From an uncultured Desulfovibrio sp. (GTDB lineage: Bacteria > Desulfobacterota > Desulfovibrionia > Desulfovibrionales > Desulfovibrionaceae), in contig CAKTDV010000009.1 in the NCBI GenBank assembly GCA_934546745.1, positions 1 to 64,000 on the forward strand: 64,000 bases of DNA, in the 5' to 3' direction. The position numbers and the translations under genes were made by a program. This document shows positions 16,146-25,095 of this stretch, piece by piece. The notes under the pieces were generated by a model. That model was not told the DNA's origin and made no database searches. It was given only the letters and a program-made list of their open reading frames with translations. Numbering within the stretch: the first letter of the stretch is position 1; the number at the start of each line of letters is the position of its first letter.

Positions 16146-17377
16146 TGCGCTGTCTGCTGCTGGCCCTGGAAAATACGGAAGCGAGTCTTCTGGAGCGACG
16201 CATGGAGGCGCGTATGGCGTTGAACATAGCGCGCGTCATGCGGGACGGCGGCCGTATGGCTCCCTTCGTTGTGTGCTCAAAAGGCGGTTTCCTGGACGCC
16301 GCCCTGCGTGAACAGAAAATACCCGGGATGGCGCTGGGAAGGGGGGGGGCGGCGGAGGTGCTGGCCGCCCTGCGTCTGCGCTGGCACTGCCGCCACTGGC
16401 GAGGTGTGCTGATCCAGACCTTCGGCCAGGCTTCCGTCTCGCTCGGTACGGCAGTCCGCCGCCTACGTCCAAAGGAAACAACGCTTCTGGCGCATGCCTT
16501 CCTTATGGCCCCTCCTTCTCGTACCCTCCTCCAGGGGCGCTGGCGGCGCAATCTTGCCGCGGCGGATTGCATTTTCTGCGGTTCCGGGCACGTGCGGGAA
16601 CGTCTTGCGGAACACAGCCTTGATGGGCCGACGCCGCAAGGGCCGGGAGAGCGCCGCCTGATCCCTCTGCCGCCCGCCGTAGACAGTGAAAGCGCAAGCC
16701 TGTTGCGGAACGTCCCTGCCGTTGCGGAAGAAGGGCGGCGCTTTATCTTCTGTATGCGGGAAAGCCTGCTTCCCCGTTCAGGGGCCGCGCTTGTGACACG
16801 CGCCATGGCCGCCCTATGGCAGCGTATGGATTTGCCGCCGTGGGAAGTGCGCCTCTACGGCGGTGGCGATCGCCTTATGGAGATTCTTGAAAAAGCGCGC
16901 TCTCTCGGCGTTGCGTCACGGCTTTCTCTGCTGGGAGAGCAGCATGACGACGTCATGGACGAGGCCCTGCGGCGGGCGCATGCCTGGCTTGTGCCCGGCA
17001 GCTCGCCGGAGGAAGCGCCGGTGACGCTCTGGGCCGGACTGGCGGCCGGTATGCCGGCCATCGTCAGCCAGGGTGCGCTTCATGAGGAACGGTTGCGGGA
17101 TTGTGGGGACGCCGTGCTGTTTTTTGAGGAGGGCAATCCGCAGGATCTGGCGGGAGCCATGATCAGGATCATGCAGGATGCCTCCCTGCGGCGCGCGCTT
17201 TCCGGGCGTGGGCGCGAGGCGGTTCTGCGCCGCCTGCCGGACGACGCCGCCCGTGAGCTGTGCGTCTTTTTTGAAAAATGGTATACCCGGCGGGGCTGGG
17301 TCGCGCATCCTGAACAGAGCTCCGCCGTCCGGGAAAAAACGGGTGACGGCGATGAACGCGCCTCCTCTGGCGGTTAG
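16145..17377 (+). CDS. glycosyltransferase, GT4-like
   Basis: 410 residues. N-terminal Rossmann half from MRCLLLALEN, with LIQTFGQ and LLAHAFLM; C-terminal half with FCMRESLLPRSG, VRLYGGGDRL, SLLGEQHDDVMDEALRRAHAWLVPG and SSPEEAPVTLWAGLAAGMPAI. The last two resemble the donor-sugar E-X7-E region of GT-B enzymes. Acceptor and donor are unknown. No membrane segment is seen. It is co-translated with the class IV aminotransferase, whose relation to a glycosyltransferase is unclear. Confidence 0.75.
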   Translation: MRCLLLALENTEASLLERRMEARMALNIARVMRDGGRMAPFVVCSKGGFLDAALREQKIPGMALGRGGAAEVLAALRLRWHCRHWRGVLIQTFGQASVSLGTAVRRLRPKETTLLAHAFLMAPPSRTLLQGRWRRNLAAADCIFCGSGHVRERLAEHSLDGPTPQGPGERRLIPLPPAVDSESASLLRNVPAVAEEGRRFIFCMRESLLPRSGAALVTRAMAALWQRMDLPPWEVRLYGGGDRLMEILEKARSLGVASRLSLLGEQHDDVMDEALRRAHAWLVPGSSPEEAPVTLWAGLAAGMPAIVSQGALHEERLRDCGDAVLFFEEGNPQDLAGAMIRIMQDASLRRALSGRGREAVLRRLPDDAARELCVFFEKWYTRRGWVAHPEQSSAVREKTGDGDERASSGG

Positions 17378-17533
17378 CCTTTCGTTGCGGCCACATCTTC
17401 GCGGTGAAGCCGCGCCCATTTTTTGAACACGACCGTTTCGGTCAAACCTCCCGTCGCGAGTCTTCATGTTTCCATCCTCAGTCGCCCCATCCGTCGACTG
17501 ACACCGCACCCGACGGTGAGAGGTCGTGCGGCT

Positions 17534-17555
17534 TGCCTCTCCCTGAAGGGAGAGG
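17534..17555 (+). terminator. strong stem-loop after the glycosyltransferase gene
   Basis: GCCTCTCCCTGA pairs with the following AGGGAGAGGC, giving a nine to ten base-pair stem with a tiny loop. It is followed by AAAAGGTTTTTACC, not by a plain T run. It could end the upstream transcript. A second hairpin with the same CCCTGAAGGG core follows at 17604-17619, as part of the shared leader element. The rest of the gap 17378-17600 shows nothing I can name. Confidence 0.45.
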
Positions 17556-17600
17556 CTGCGTAAAAGGTTTTTACCGGATTGACCAGTGTGTCAAGAAGCG

Positions 17601-17645
17601 CTTTTCCCCTGAAGGGGAAGGTTTCAGACCACAAAGGAAATTTTG
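17601..17645 (+). promoter_or_regulatory. shared leader element, copy upstream of the TtuA-like gene
   Basis: A hairpin (CTTTTCCCC, GA, AGGGGAAG), then GTTTCA, GA, CCACAAAGGA, seven bases and ATGAA. This is the clearest of the three copies, the others being 12827-12872 and 25040-25080. The spacing from AAAGGA to ATG is seven bases in all three. Confidence 0.6.
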
Positions 17646-18557
17646 ATGAAGTGCAAGATTTGTAAAGAAACCGCTGTGGTCGCTCTCCGTAGTCATAATA
17701 CGGCGTTCTGTGCCAGGTGTTACCTGGATTTTTTTGCGCGCCAGGTGGAGCGCGGTATCGAAAGCCAGAAGCTGTTTACCCGTGAGGAAAAGATCCTCGT
17801 GGCGCTTTCCGGCGGCAAGGATTCGCTGGGGCTCATGCTTGAGCTGGCGCGTCAGGGCTACAACGTGACTGGTCTGCATATCGATTTGGGCATTCCCGGC
17901 TCTTCTCCGGCGGCGCGGGGTGTCGTGGAGCGTTTTTGCGCCCGGCACAATCTGAAACTCATGGTGAAGGAGATGGCGGCGGAAGGTCTGGCCATTCCCC
18001 AGGTCAAGGCGCGTCTCAGACGCCCCGTATGTTCGGTCTGCGGCAAGATCAAGCGGCATTTCTTCAACAGGGCGGCTCTGGACGGCGGTTTTGACGCGCT
18101 GGCGACAGGACATAATCTGGATGACGAGGCAGCCCGTCTTTTCAGCAATACGCTTCGCTGGGATACGGCCTACCTCTCGGATCAGGGACCCCGCCTGGAC
18201 GGCGAAGATGGCTTTGCCCGCAAGGTCAAGCCGCTGTGGCGCCTGACGGAATTTGAAACGGCCAACTATGCCTTTCTCATGGGGATTGAACATCACTACG
18301 CGCCGTGCCCCTACAGCCCCGGCGCGAGTTTCACTACCCTCAAGGGGCTGTTGCAACGTCTTGAAGCCGCCATGCCAGGGCGTAAACTGGACTTTTATCA
18401 GGGCTTTCTCAAGCGTGGGCGGCCTGTCTTCGCCCGTCGGGAGGCGGAGGAGGGAGAAACGCTTTCGCCCTGTCTGTCCTGCGGGTATCCCACGTCTTCA
18501 GGTGATATCTGCGGCGTATGCCGTATCCGTGAAGCCCTGAAGGAGATGGGCGCGTGA
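17646..18557 (+). CDS. TtcA/TtuA family tRNA 2-thiolation enzyme
   Basis: 303 residues from the ATG at 17646. An N-terminal zinc ribbon (CKICK and CARC), a PP-loop ATPase with SGGKDSLGL, a central CSVCG Cys pair, TGHNLDDEA, and a C-terminal zinc finger (CLSCG, then CGVC). The two flanking zinc fingers are the mark of the TtuA type, which thiolates U54 in tRNA. TtcA, which thiolates C32, lacks them. The call is by architecture. The stop overlaps the next start (GTGA), so the acyltransferase is co-translated. Confidence 0.85.
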   Translation: MKCKICKETAVVALRSHNTAFCARCYLDFFARQVERGIESQKLFTREEKILVALSGGKDSLGLMLELARQGYNVTGLHIDLGIPGSSPAARGVVERFCARHNLKLMVKEMAAEGLAIPQVKARLRRPVCSVCGKIKRHFFNRAALDGGFDALATGHNLDDEAARLFSNTLRWDTAYLSDQGPRLDGEDGFARKVKPLWRLTEFETANYAFLMGIEHHYAPCPYSPGASFTTLKGLLQRLEAAMPGRKLDFYQGFLKRGRPVFARREAEEGETLSPCLSCGYPTSSGDICGVCRIREALKEMGA

Positions 18558-19228
18558 ATCTGTGGCAAAAAATTCTGCGTTGCGGCGGTCTGACGCCGGG
18601 CAACGTTATTTCCTACCTCTCTCTGCAACATATGTATTTCTGGGGGAAGGTGCTGGGTACGCTGCGTCTGCGTTGCAAAGCCGTGCTGCTGGGGGTGCGC
18701 CTCGGCCAGGGGGTGCGAGCGCATGGCCCCGTCGGGCTGCTGCGCTGGCCCGGCAGCCACATTGAAATAGGCGATGGCGTCAGCATCATTTCCTCGTGGC
18801 GGCGATCGACTGCCTGCACGTTGGCGGCTCCTACGCGCCTGCGTACCTTTGGCCCAAAGGCAGTCATCAGCATCGGGGCCGCCTGTGAATTGTCAGGAAC
18901 CTCCATTGCTGTGCGTTCCACCGCGGTCACATTGGGACGGCAGGTGCTGGTAGGCCCTCATTGTGTTATTACGGATGCGGATTTTCATGCGCCGTGGCCT
19001 CCCGAAGATCGGGCGGTATCCCCCGGCATGGATCGTGATCGCCCCGTGTGCATCGATGACTACGTTTGGATTGGCATGAACTGTCAGATACTCAAGGGCG
19101 TTCATATCGGGCGCGGCGCCATTATTGGCGCGGGCAGCGTGGTAACGCGCGATGTCCCTCCCTTCTGCCTGGCGGCAGGGAATCCCGCACGTGTTATTCG
19201 AGTACTGGAAGGTAAAGAGGAAAGATAG
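18554..19228 (+). CDS. hexapeptide-repeat acyltransferase
   Basis: 224 residues from a GTG overlapping the previous stop. Left-handed beta-helix repeats are visible, including AVTLGRQVLVG, YVWIGMNCQILKGVHIGRGAIIGAGSVVTRDVPPFCLAAGNPARVIR. The active-site-like DADFHAPWPPEDR resembles the maltose/galactoside O-acetyltransferase loop. The acceptor is unknown; a surface sugar is likely. Confidence 0.85.
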   Translation: MNLWQKILRCGGLTPGNVISYLSLQHMYFWGKVLGTLRLRCKAVLLGVRLGQGVRAHGPVGLLRWPGSHIEIGDGVSIISSWRRSTACTLAAPTRLRTFGPKAVISIGAACELSGTSIAVRSTAVTLGRQVLVGPHCVITDADFHAPWPPEDRAVSPGMDRDRPVCIDDYVWIGMNCQILKGVHIGRGAIIGAGSVVTRDVPPFCLAAGNPARVIRVLEGKEER

Positions 19229-19242
19229 ATCCTTGGGGTGAA

Positions 19243-19258
19243 TGTTTCCCGTGGAACA
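19243..19258. other. parS-like site 1
   Basis: TGTTTCCCGTGGAACA, one mismatch to the parS consensus TGTTTCACGTGNAACA (ParB binding site). It lies between the acyltransferase stop and the terminator at 19272, outside any gene. Confidence 0.55.
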
Positions 19259-19271
19259 ATTGAATACAATG

Positions 19272-19328
19272 AAAAGAGCCCCTCTTTTTTGCCGTTAAAC
19301 GCGCGGGGAAAGAGAGGCTCTTTTTTTT
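19272..19328. terminator. bidirectional terminator between convergent genes
   Basis: AAAAGAGCCCCTCTTTTTT pairs with AAAGAGAGGCTCTTTTTTTT across a 17-base loop. T runs occur on both strands. It separates the plus-strand acyltransferase from the minus-strand thrC. Confidence 0.8.
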
Positions 19329-19331
19329 ATC

Positions 19332-20777
19332 CTATTTTTTGTGCAGGCCCAGTTGCGCGACAACGGCTTCCGCCCCGATGCGGGCGTATTCCGCAATGTC
19401 TTTGCCTTCACGGGCATTGTCCGGGAGGAGCAGTACAGGTGTGTTGGCAAGTTCCGGACGGGGATGTACGCCATAGGCCGCGGGGAACGTATTATGGAAA
19501 TACATGTCCTGGAAGCCGGAGAATTTCAGGCTGTGGGCTGTGGCATCCAGTACCGCATGTTCGTTGGCGTCAATAAGCTTGAGGGCCTTGGCGTTGCGCA
19601 GGCCCGCAAGGCATTCCCCACCCTGCGTGCAGGCAATATGGCCGTGACGGTTGGCTTCGATCATGGCGTCCATAATTTGCTGTTCCGTCACCTGAACAAC
19701 CTGGAAGGCGCGCTCACCGCCCGCCTCGATGAAGCGTTGGGCAAGTGCCTTGACGCGAGGGAAGGAAACGGGATTTCCAATCATGGCGGCCTGCGCCACA
19801 CTTGGTGTGACGCTTACGGGAGCCCATGTGCGTTGATTCGCCGGAGCGGCATAATAGCGGTAGACGGGGTCGGCATGTTCGCTCTGGACGCCGAAGATGC
19901 GCGGCAGGCTGGTGATAATGTCCAAATCCAGCATCTTGAGGAAACCGCACATGATGGCGGTAATATTGCCCGCATTGCCTATGGGCACAAAAAGACAAAG
20001 ATCCGACGCGTCCCAGCCGTACCACTGTGCGACTTCATAGGCGTAGGATTCCTGTCCGAGAATGCGCCAGCTGTTTTTGGAGTTGAGCAGCGCCACGCGG
20101 TAATGTTCGGCCAGATGCTCCACGACCTTCATGCAGTCGTCAAAGACGCCGGGCAGTTCCAGCACTTTTGCGCCGCTGCCCAGAGGCTGTGAAAGCTGTT
20201 GCGGCGTCACCTTGCCATGCGGCAGCAGCACTACGGATGTGAGCGGCGCGCCGACATAGGACGCATAGAGCGCGGCGGCGGCGGAGGTGTCGCCGGTGGA
20301 GGCGCAGACCGTCAGTATTTCTTCCCAGTTGTGGCGGCGGCAGAGCCATTTCAGGTAGCTGAAGGCGCAGGCCATGCCTCTGTCCTTGAATGAGGCGCTG
20401 GGATTCTGGCCGTCGTTCTTGTAGGCAAAGGGGATGCCGATCTGATCCCGAAGCGCGGGGGCGGCTTCGATGATGGGGGTGAGCCCTTCGCCCAGATAGA
20501 CGATATCTTCCTCGTCCATCAGCGGTGCCAGCAATTCATAGTAGCGGAAAATGCCGCGCAGCGCCGTGGAGCGCGTTGCCGCGCGACCGTCGAACAGGGC
20601 GCGCCACTGTTCTCCACTGGTGGCGCGCAACGCGTCAAACCGGGTGTTTTCCAGCAGGAAGACACCCCCGCAATCAGGGCAGGTATAGAGCAGGCTGTCT
20701 CCGGGGCGGCGTGTGCCGCAGCCGAGGCAGACATATTCCATGTTGCCCCTGTAGGACGGAAAATCATGGTGGTTCAC
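19332..20777 (-). CDS. thrC: threonine synthase
   Basis: 481 residues. PLP enzyme converting O-phosphohomoserine to threonine. The PLP lysine is K131 in ASFKDRG, and an N-terminal zinc-ribbon-like set of Cys (C17, C20, C33, C36) is present. The region FVPIGNAGNITAIMCGF carries the phosphate-binding glycine loop. It is the last gene of the minus-strand set that begins with the citrate synthase, 71 bases after the hydratase. That gap contains the small hairpin TGGCAACGCCCGTTGCCA. Confidence 0.94.
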   Translation of the reverse strand: MNHHDFPSYRGNMEYVCLGCGTRRPGDSLLYTCPDCGGVFLLENTRFDALRATSGEQWRALFDGRAATRSTALRGIFRYYELLAPLMDEEDIVYLGEGLTPIIEAAPALRDQIGIPFAYKNDGQNPSASFKDRGMACAFSYLKWLCRRHNWEEILTVCASTGDTSAAAALYASYVGAPLTSVVLLPHGKVTPQQLSQPLGSGAKVLELPGVFDDCMKVVEHLAEHYRVALLNSKNSWRILGQESYAYEVAQWYGWDASDLCLFVPIGNAGNITAIMCGFLKMLDLDIITSLPRIFGVQSEHADPVYRYYAAPANQRTWAPVSVTPSVAQAAMIGNPVSFPRVKALAQRFIEAGGERAFQVVQVTEQQIMDAMIEANRHGHIACTQGGECLAGLRNAKALKLIDANEHAVLDATAHSLKFSGFQDMYFHNTFPAAYGVHPRPELANTPVLLLPDNAREGKDIAEYARIGAEAVVAQLGLHKK

Positions 20778-20848
20778 AGAACAAAACTCCTTGCCCTCCG
20801 GAAATGCCTGGCAACGCCCGTTGCCAGCTCTCGAAGGGCCTTCCGGGA

Positions 20849-23161
20849 TTAGTGGCGGTTATAGAAGTTGATCAGGCAGCCATCAAGGATAATCTGCCGC
20901 TCATCGTCCGTCAGCCCGCTGAGGGTAAAGTTCAGCGGCTGTGCGGATGCGCCGCCGGCGGGCAGCAGCCAGCCCTGGATGCGTTCCTGTTTTTCCGCAA
21001 TCGCCTTGCGGATATGCGGCAGGGCGATGACGTCGTCCACATGCAGGCGTTGCGCCAGATCGGCATCCGCAATGAGGGGCAGCATTCCCCAGTTGATAAG
21101 GTTGGAGCGGTAGCGCTTGGTGGCGTATTCCGCGGCAAGGTTGGCCCAGCCGCCCAGAACCTTCTGGCAGGAGGCGGCCTGTTCGCGGGCGGATCCGTCG
21201 CCCGGCTTCAGGGCGAAGATGGTGGAACCGATGCCCGTATCCGCGAGGGAGGAACCGCAGAGGGCGGCATAGGCGGCGGCATCGGCGCTGTTGAGGGCCG
21301 CGCACAGAGCCCGCACATTGTCCAGCAGGGCGGCGTCGGCGGCATTGGCAAGGCGGGCCGTTTCCAGCGCCTGGGTCGCCTTCGCGCGGCCCACATACGC
21401 CGGATCCTTGCGGGACAGCGTGAATTCAGAGAGGCGCAGCGGGTTGGAGCGCAGGGACGAGGTTTCGCCAGAGGGAATCAGTTCGTCCGTTGTCGTGACG
21501 GGATCGGTAATGACGGAAGCCACCTTGAGCAGCAGGTGTTCTGTCAGCGGACTCATATGCGGCCAGTCGGTGATGTTGGGGCCGAATTGGAGTTCTGTTT
21601 CCGGCTTTGGCTGATTGTAGCCGTTATAGACGCGGCGGGCATAGAGGTTTGCGTCAAAATCATACGTCAGATCGGGGTTGAGGCGGGGATCCGTCCAGTC
21701 AAGATCGGTGGCGGGAGTGAGCCTGCCCCCGTTGGCCGCTGTGGCCGCGATGGAACGGGCGTCCATGAGCGCGACGGCGCTGGCCTGTCCGTTGCCGGGC
21801 TTGGAGCCTTCGCGGTTGGGAAAGTTGCGCGTGGAGTGGCGGATGGACAGCGCGCCGTGCGCGGGCGTATCCCCCGCGCCGAAGCAGGGGCCGCAGAAGG
21901 CGTTCTTGATGATGGCGCCCGCCGCCATGAGTTTCGCCGCGGCGCCGTTACGGACAAGAGCGAGGGACTGCGGTTCGCTGGCCGGGTAGACGGAGAGAGA
22001 GAACGCGCCGTTGCCCGTGCTTTGGCCGTCGAGGATGGCGGAGGCCAGCATGCAGTTTTCAAAGGAGCCCCCCGCGCAACCGGCGATGACGCCCTGATCC
22101 GTCCAGACGCCGCCGTCGTGCATCTTGGCGCGCAGGCGCAATCCTTCGCCCGCCTTTCCGAATTGCCTGTGTGCCTCCTCTTCCGCCGTGGCCAGCAGAT
22201 CGCCGGCATGGCGGAGGAATTCCGCAATGGGGTAAGCGTTGCTGGGGTGGAAGGGAAGGGCGATCATGGGTTGTACGGCGGCAAGATCGATGCGGATCAG
22301 ACGGTCGTAGCAGGCGGGGGCTTCGAGCTTCAGCTCCGTATAGTCTCCCGCGCGGCCGTGCAGGGTCAGATAGTCGCGTACCTTGCCATCCGTGCGCCAG
22401 ATGGAGGAGAGACAGGTCGTTTCCGTCGTCATGACATCAATACCGCAGCGGTACTCCACAGAAAGTCCGTCCACGCCGGGGCCGGCAAATTCCATGACGC
22501 GATTTTTGACGAAACCGTTTTTGAAGACGGCGCGGATGATGGCCAGGGCCACATCCTGCGGGCCGACGCCGGGCTGCGGCGTATTTTCCAGCCAGACGAG
22601 GACGACTTCCGGGGCGCTCACGTCGTAGGTCTTGCCGAGGAGCTGTTTGACCAGTTCGGGGCCGCCTTCGCCGATGGCCATGGAGCCCAGCGCGCCGTAG
22701 CGGGTGTGGCTGTCCGAACCGAGAATCATTTTGCCGCAACCGGCCAGCATTTCACGGGCATACTGATGGATGACGGCCATATGTGGCGGAACGAAGATGC
22801 CGCCGTATTTCTGGGCGGCTGTGAGCCCGAACAGATGGTCGTCCTCATTGATGGTGCCGCCTACGGCGCACAGGCTGTTATGGCAGTTGGTGAGGGCGTA
22901 GGGCATGGGGAAGCGCTCAAGACCGCTGGCGCGGGCCGTCTGTATGATGCCCACATAGGTGATGTCGTGCGAGGCCAGCGCGTCGAAACGCAGGCGCAGG
23001 GTACCGTCCCGCGCTGTGGAGGTGTCGTGTGCGGCAAGGATGCGGTGCGCAAGCGTGTTGTTGCGGGCCTGCGCGGTATCGATGCCGCGCGCGGCGGCCT
23101 CGCCGGAGGAAAGCAGGGCGTCGCCGTCAACGATGACGGCATTGTCGTCAAGCTGGATCAT
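20849..23161 (-). CDS. aconitase-superfamily hydratase (YbhJ-like)
   Basis: 770 residues. Aconitase-type signatures: NCHNSLCAVGG (92-102), ILGSDSHTRYGALG (146-159), GCAGG with C362 where aconitase has SCTNSS, and CGPC with C423 and C426, which together would bind a [4Fe-4S] cluster. The overall match is to the YbhJ-like branch, not to AcnA or AcnB. Placed with Re-citrate synthase and icd, it is the best candidate for the citrate-isocitrate step. That is inferred from context. AAAGGA lies before the ATG at 23161. Long open frames on the opposite strand are shadows. Confidence 0.85.
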   Translation of the reverse strand: MIQLDDNAVIVDGDALLSSGEAAARGIDTAQARNNTLAHRILAAHDTSTARDGTLRLRFDALASHDITYVGIIQTARASGLERFPMPYALTNCHNSLCAVGGTINEDDHLFGLTAAQKYGGIFVPPHMAVIHQYAREMLAGCGKMILGSDSHTRYGALGSMAIGEGGPELVKQLLGKTYDVSAPEVVLVWLENTPQPGVGPQDVALAIIRAVFKNGFVKNRVMEFAGPGVDGLSVEYRCGIDVMTTETTCLSSIWRTDGKVRDYLTLHGRAGDYTELKLEAPACYDRLIRIDLAAVQPMIALPFHPSNAYPIAEFLRHAGDLLATAEEEAHRQFGKAGEGLRLRAKMHDGGVWTDQGVIAGCAGGSFENCMLASAILDGQSTGNGAFSLSVYPASEPQSLALVRNGAAAKLMAAGAIIKNAFCGPCFGAGDTPAHGALSIRHSTRNFPNREGSKPGNGQASAVALMDARSIAATAANGGRLTPATDLDWTDPRLNPDLTYDFDANLYARRVYNGYNQPKPETELQFGPNITDWPHMSPLTEHLLLKVASVITDPVTTTDELIPSGETSSLRSNPLRLSEFTLSRKDPAYVGRAKATQALETARLANAADAALLDNVRALCAALNSADAAAYAALCGSSLADTGIGSTIFALKPGDGSAREQAASCQKVLGGWANLAAEYATKRYRSNLINWGMLPLIADADLAQRLHVDDVIALPHIRKAIAEKQERIQGWLLPAGGASAQPLNFTLSGLTDDERQIILDGCLINFYNRH

Positions 23162-23200
23162 GGGGAAATCCTTTGCGGAAAAGGGTTGCGCGGGGACACA

Positions 23201-23851
23201 TCAGCAGTGCCTGCCCGCGTGGAAGAAAAACAGCAGCGCCGCGCACAGCAGGAACACGCAGCCCGCGCCCAGATGCAGCCGCCGCTGAAAGAGGGGACTC
23301 GAAAAGACGCGGCGAAGCCGGGAGAGCAGCCATGCCAGCGTACTGAACCAGATCAGGCAGAGCAGAGACAGTGTGCCGCCCAGCGCCAGAAACTGCGGCC
23401 AGAGGGGTGCCGTATGCGTCATGAACTGCGGCAGCAGCGTCAGGAAGGAAAGAACGGCCTTGGGATTCAGCGCGTTGGTCAGAAAGCCCTGCCGGAACGC
23501 CGCGCCGCGCGTCATGAGGGGGGCGGGCGGAGGCGTGCCGTCGTGGGTGTGGGCGACAGTGCCGGCCATGCGCAGCCCGTGTCGGAGGGAGGCGAGGCCG
23601 ATCCAGACAAGATAGGCCATGCCCGCGTATGTCAGAAGGCCGAAGAGCGAAGGTGAGGCGGCAATGATGGCGGAAAGCCCGATCATGGCGGCGCAGGTGT
23701 GCAGAAGAATACCGCAGGCCACGCCCAGCGCGGCGGCCTGTCCGCGTGCGCGGCCCTCGGCAAGCGCTATGCGCAGGATCAGAACGAAGTCCGGCCCGGG
23801 CAGAACGACCATCAGGGCCGCTACGGGAACAAAGAGAATAAGCGCGTCCAT
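23201..23851 (-). CDS. LysE/RhtB family amino-acid exporter
   Basis: 216 residues with about six hydrophobic segments. It starts with the family pattern VAALMVVLPGPDFVLI, and GFLTNALNPKAVLSFLTLLPQF is the typical N-P-K motif. The substrate is unknown. It sits between icd and the hydratase in what appears to be one operon for 2-oxoglutarate and threonine synthesis, so threonine, homoserine or glutamate are reasonable guesses. About 40 bases separate it from each neighbour. Confidence 0.88.
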   Translation of the reverse strand: MDALILFVPVAALMVVLPGPDFVLILRIALAEGRARGQAAALGVACGILLHTCAAMIGLSAIIAASPSLFGLLTYAGMAYLVWIGLASLRHGLRMAGTVAHTHDGTPPPAPLMTRGAAFRQGFLTNALNPKAVLSFLTLLPQFMTHTAPLWPQFLALGGTLSLLCLIWFSTLAWLLSRLRRVFSSPLFQRRLHLGAGCVFLLCAALLFFFHAGRHC

Positions 23852-23899
23852 CTGCGGGGAAAAAGCGGGGGGAGCGCCGGAAGCTTCCCCCGTCTTCCA

Positions 23900-25039
23900 C
23901 TAGAGGTTTTCGCCGATGATGTCGCCAAAAGCGCGGCAGCCCACGACCTTGGCCCCATCCACCTGCGCGGCGAGATCCACGGTCACGGCCCCGTTGCCAA
24001 TGGCCTTTGCCACCGCATTGCGGATGCGTTCGGCCGCCTTCGGCACGCCGATATGCTCCAGCATGAGCGCACCGCAGAGGATGACGCTGCCGGGATTGGC
24101 CTTGTCCTGTCCGGCAATGGTGGGGGCTGTGCCGTGCGTGGCCTCATAGAAGGCCAGGGTATCGGACATGTTGACGCCGGGAGCAAGGCCGAGGCCCCCC
24201 ACCTGGGCGGCCAGCGCGTCGGAGAGGTAGTCGCCGTTGAGGTTTGGCGTGGCGATGACGGAATACTGTTCGGGGCGCAGCAGCGCCTCCTGGAACATGG
24301 CGTCCGCAATGCGATCCTTGACGACGAGTTTTCCGGGCGCGGCGTCCTTTTCCGTGCAGGTGCTGTCGCCGAATTCCTCGGCGGCCAGATCGTAGCCCCA
24401 CTGGCGGAAAGCCCCCTCGGTGAACTTCATGATATTGCCCTTGTGGACAAGGGTCAGGCTGGAGCGGCCCGTATCCAGCGCAAAGCGCAGGGCCCGGCGC
24501 ACAAGGCGTTTTGAACCCTGTTCCGTCATGGGTTTGATGCCCACGGCGGCGGTATCGCCGATTTTCGTCACGCCCAGCTCGTCGCGCAGAAAGGCGATGA
24601 GCTTTCTGGCTTCGGGCGTGTTGGCCTGATACTCGATGCCGGCGTAGACGTCTTCCGTATTTTCACGGAAAATGACCATATCCACTTTTTCAGGGTGCTT
24701 GACCGGTGTCTGCAATCCTTCGAAATGACGCACGGGGCGGATGCAGGCATAGAGATCCAGCGTATGCCGCAGGGCCACGTTCAGGCTGCGCATACCGGTA
24801 CCCACGGGAGTACCGAGGGGGCCCTTCATGGCCACAGCCGCGCCGCGCAGTGTCTGGACGGTTTCCTCAGGCAGAGGGTTGCCCGTTTCCTTCAGGGCCT
24901 TTTCCCCGGCCAGCAGCTCCACCCACTCGATGCGCATGTCGCTTTCCCTGGCCAGCGCGGCGTCAATGACGGGCCGGGCGGCGTTCCAGATTTCCGGCCC
25001 GATGCCGTCGCCTTCGATCCAGTAGACAGTTTTTTTCAT
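23900..25039 (-). CDS. icd: isocitrate dehydrogenase, probably NADP-dependent
   Basis: 379 residues from the ATG at 25039. It oxidises isocitrate to 2-oxoglutarate. Substrate-binding RSLNVALRHTLDLYACIRPVR, the catalytic region IFRENTEDVYAGIEY, HKGNIMKFTEGAFR, and the cofactor loop HGTAPTIAGQDKANPGS are seen. The shorter subunit (about 380 residues) is of the prokaryotic homodimer type. The ATG two codons upstream (25045) is possible, but the shared leader places AAAGGA seven bases from 25039. It is the second gene after the citrate synthase. Confidence 0.93.
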   Translation of the reverse strand: MKKTVYWIEGDGIGPEIWNAARPVIDAALARESDMRIEWVELLAGEKALKETGNPLPEETVQTLRGAAVAMKGPLGTPVGTGMRSLNVALRHTLDLYACIRPVRHFEGLQTPVKHPEKVDMVIFRENTEDVYAGIEYQANTPEARKLIAFLRDELGVTKIGDTAAVGIKPMTEQGSKRLVRRALRFALDTGRSSLTLVHKGNIMKFTEGAFRQWGYDLAAEEFGDSTCTEKDAAPGKLVVKDRIADAMFQEALLRPEQYSVIATPNLNGDYLSDALAAQVGGLGLAPGVNMSDTLAFYEATHGTAPTIAGQDKANPGSVILCGALMLEHIGVPKAAERIRNAVAKAIGNGAVTVDLAAQVDGAKVVGCRAFGDIIGENL

Positions 25040-25080
25040 CAACATATCCTTTATGGGTTGAAACCACCCCTCGCGGGGGC
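25040..25080 (-). promoter_or_regulatory. shared leader element, copy upstream of icd
   Basis: On the minus strand a CCCCCGCGAGGGG hairpin, then GTTTCA, AC, CCATAAAGGA, seven bases and ATGAA. It keeps the order and spacing of the copies at 12827-12872 and 17601-17645, but the hairpin bases have changed while pairing is kept. It lies between the citrate synthase stop and icd. Confidence 0.6.
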
Positions 25081-25095
25081 ATGGGCGTCACCGCG

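Noticed and set aside
20525..23656. A 1043-codon plus-strand open frame
   Set aside because: Antisense to the hydratase, thrC and LysE genes; low-complexity G/A/R-rich translation with no family.
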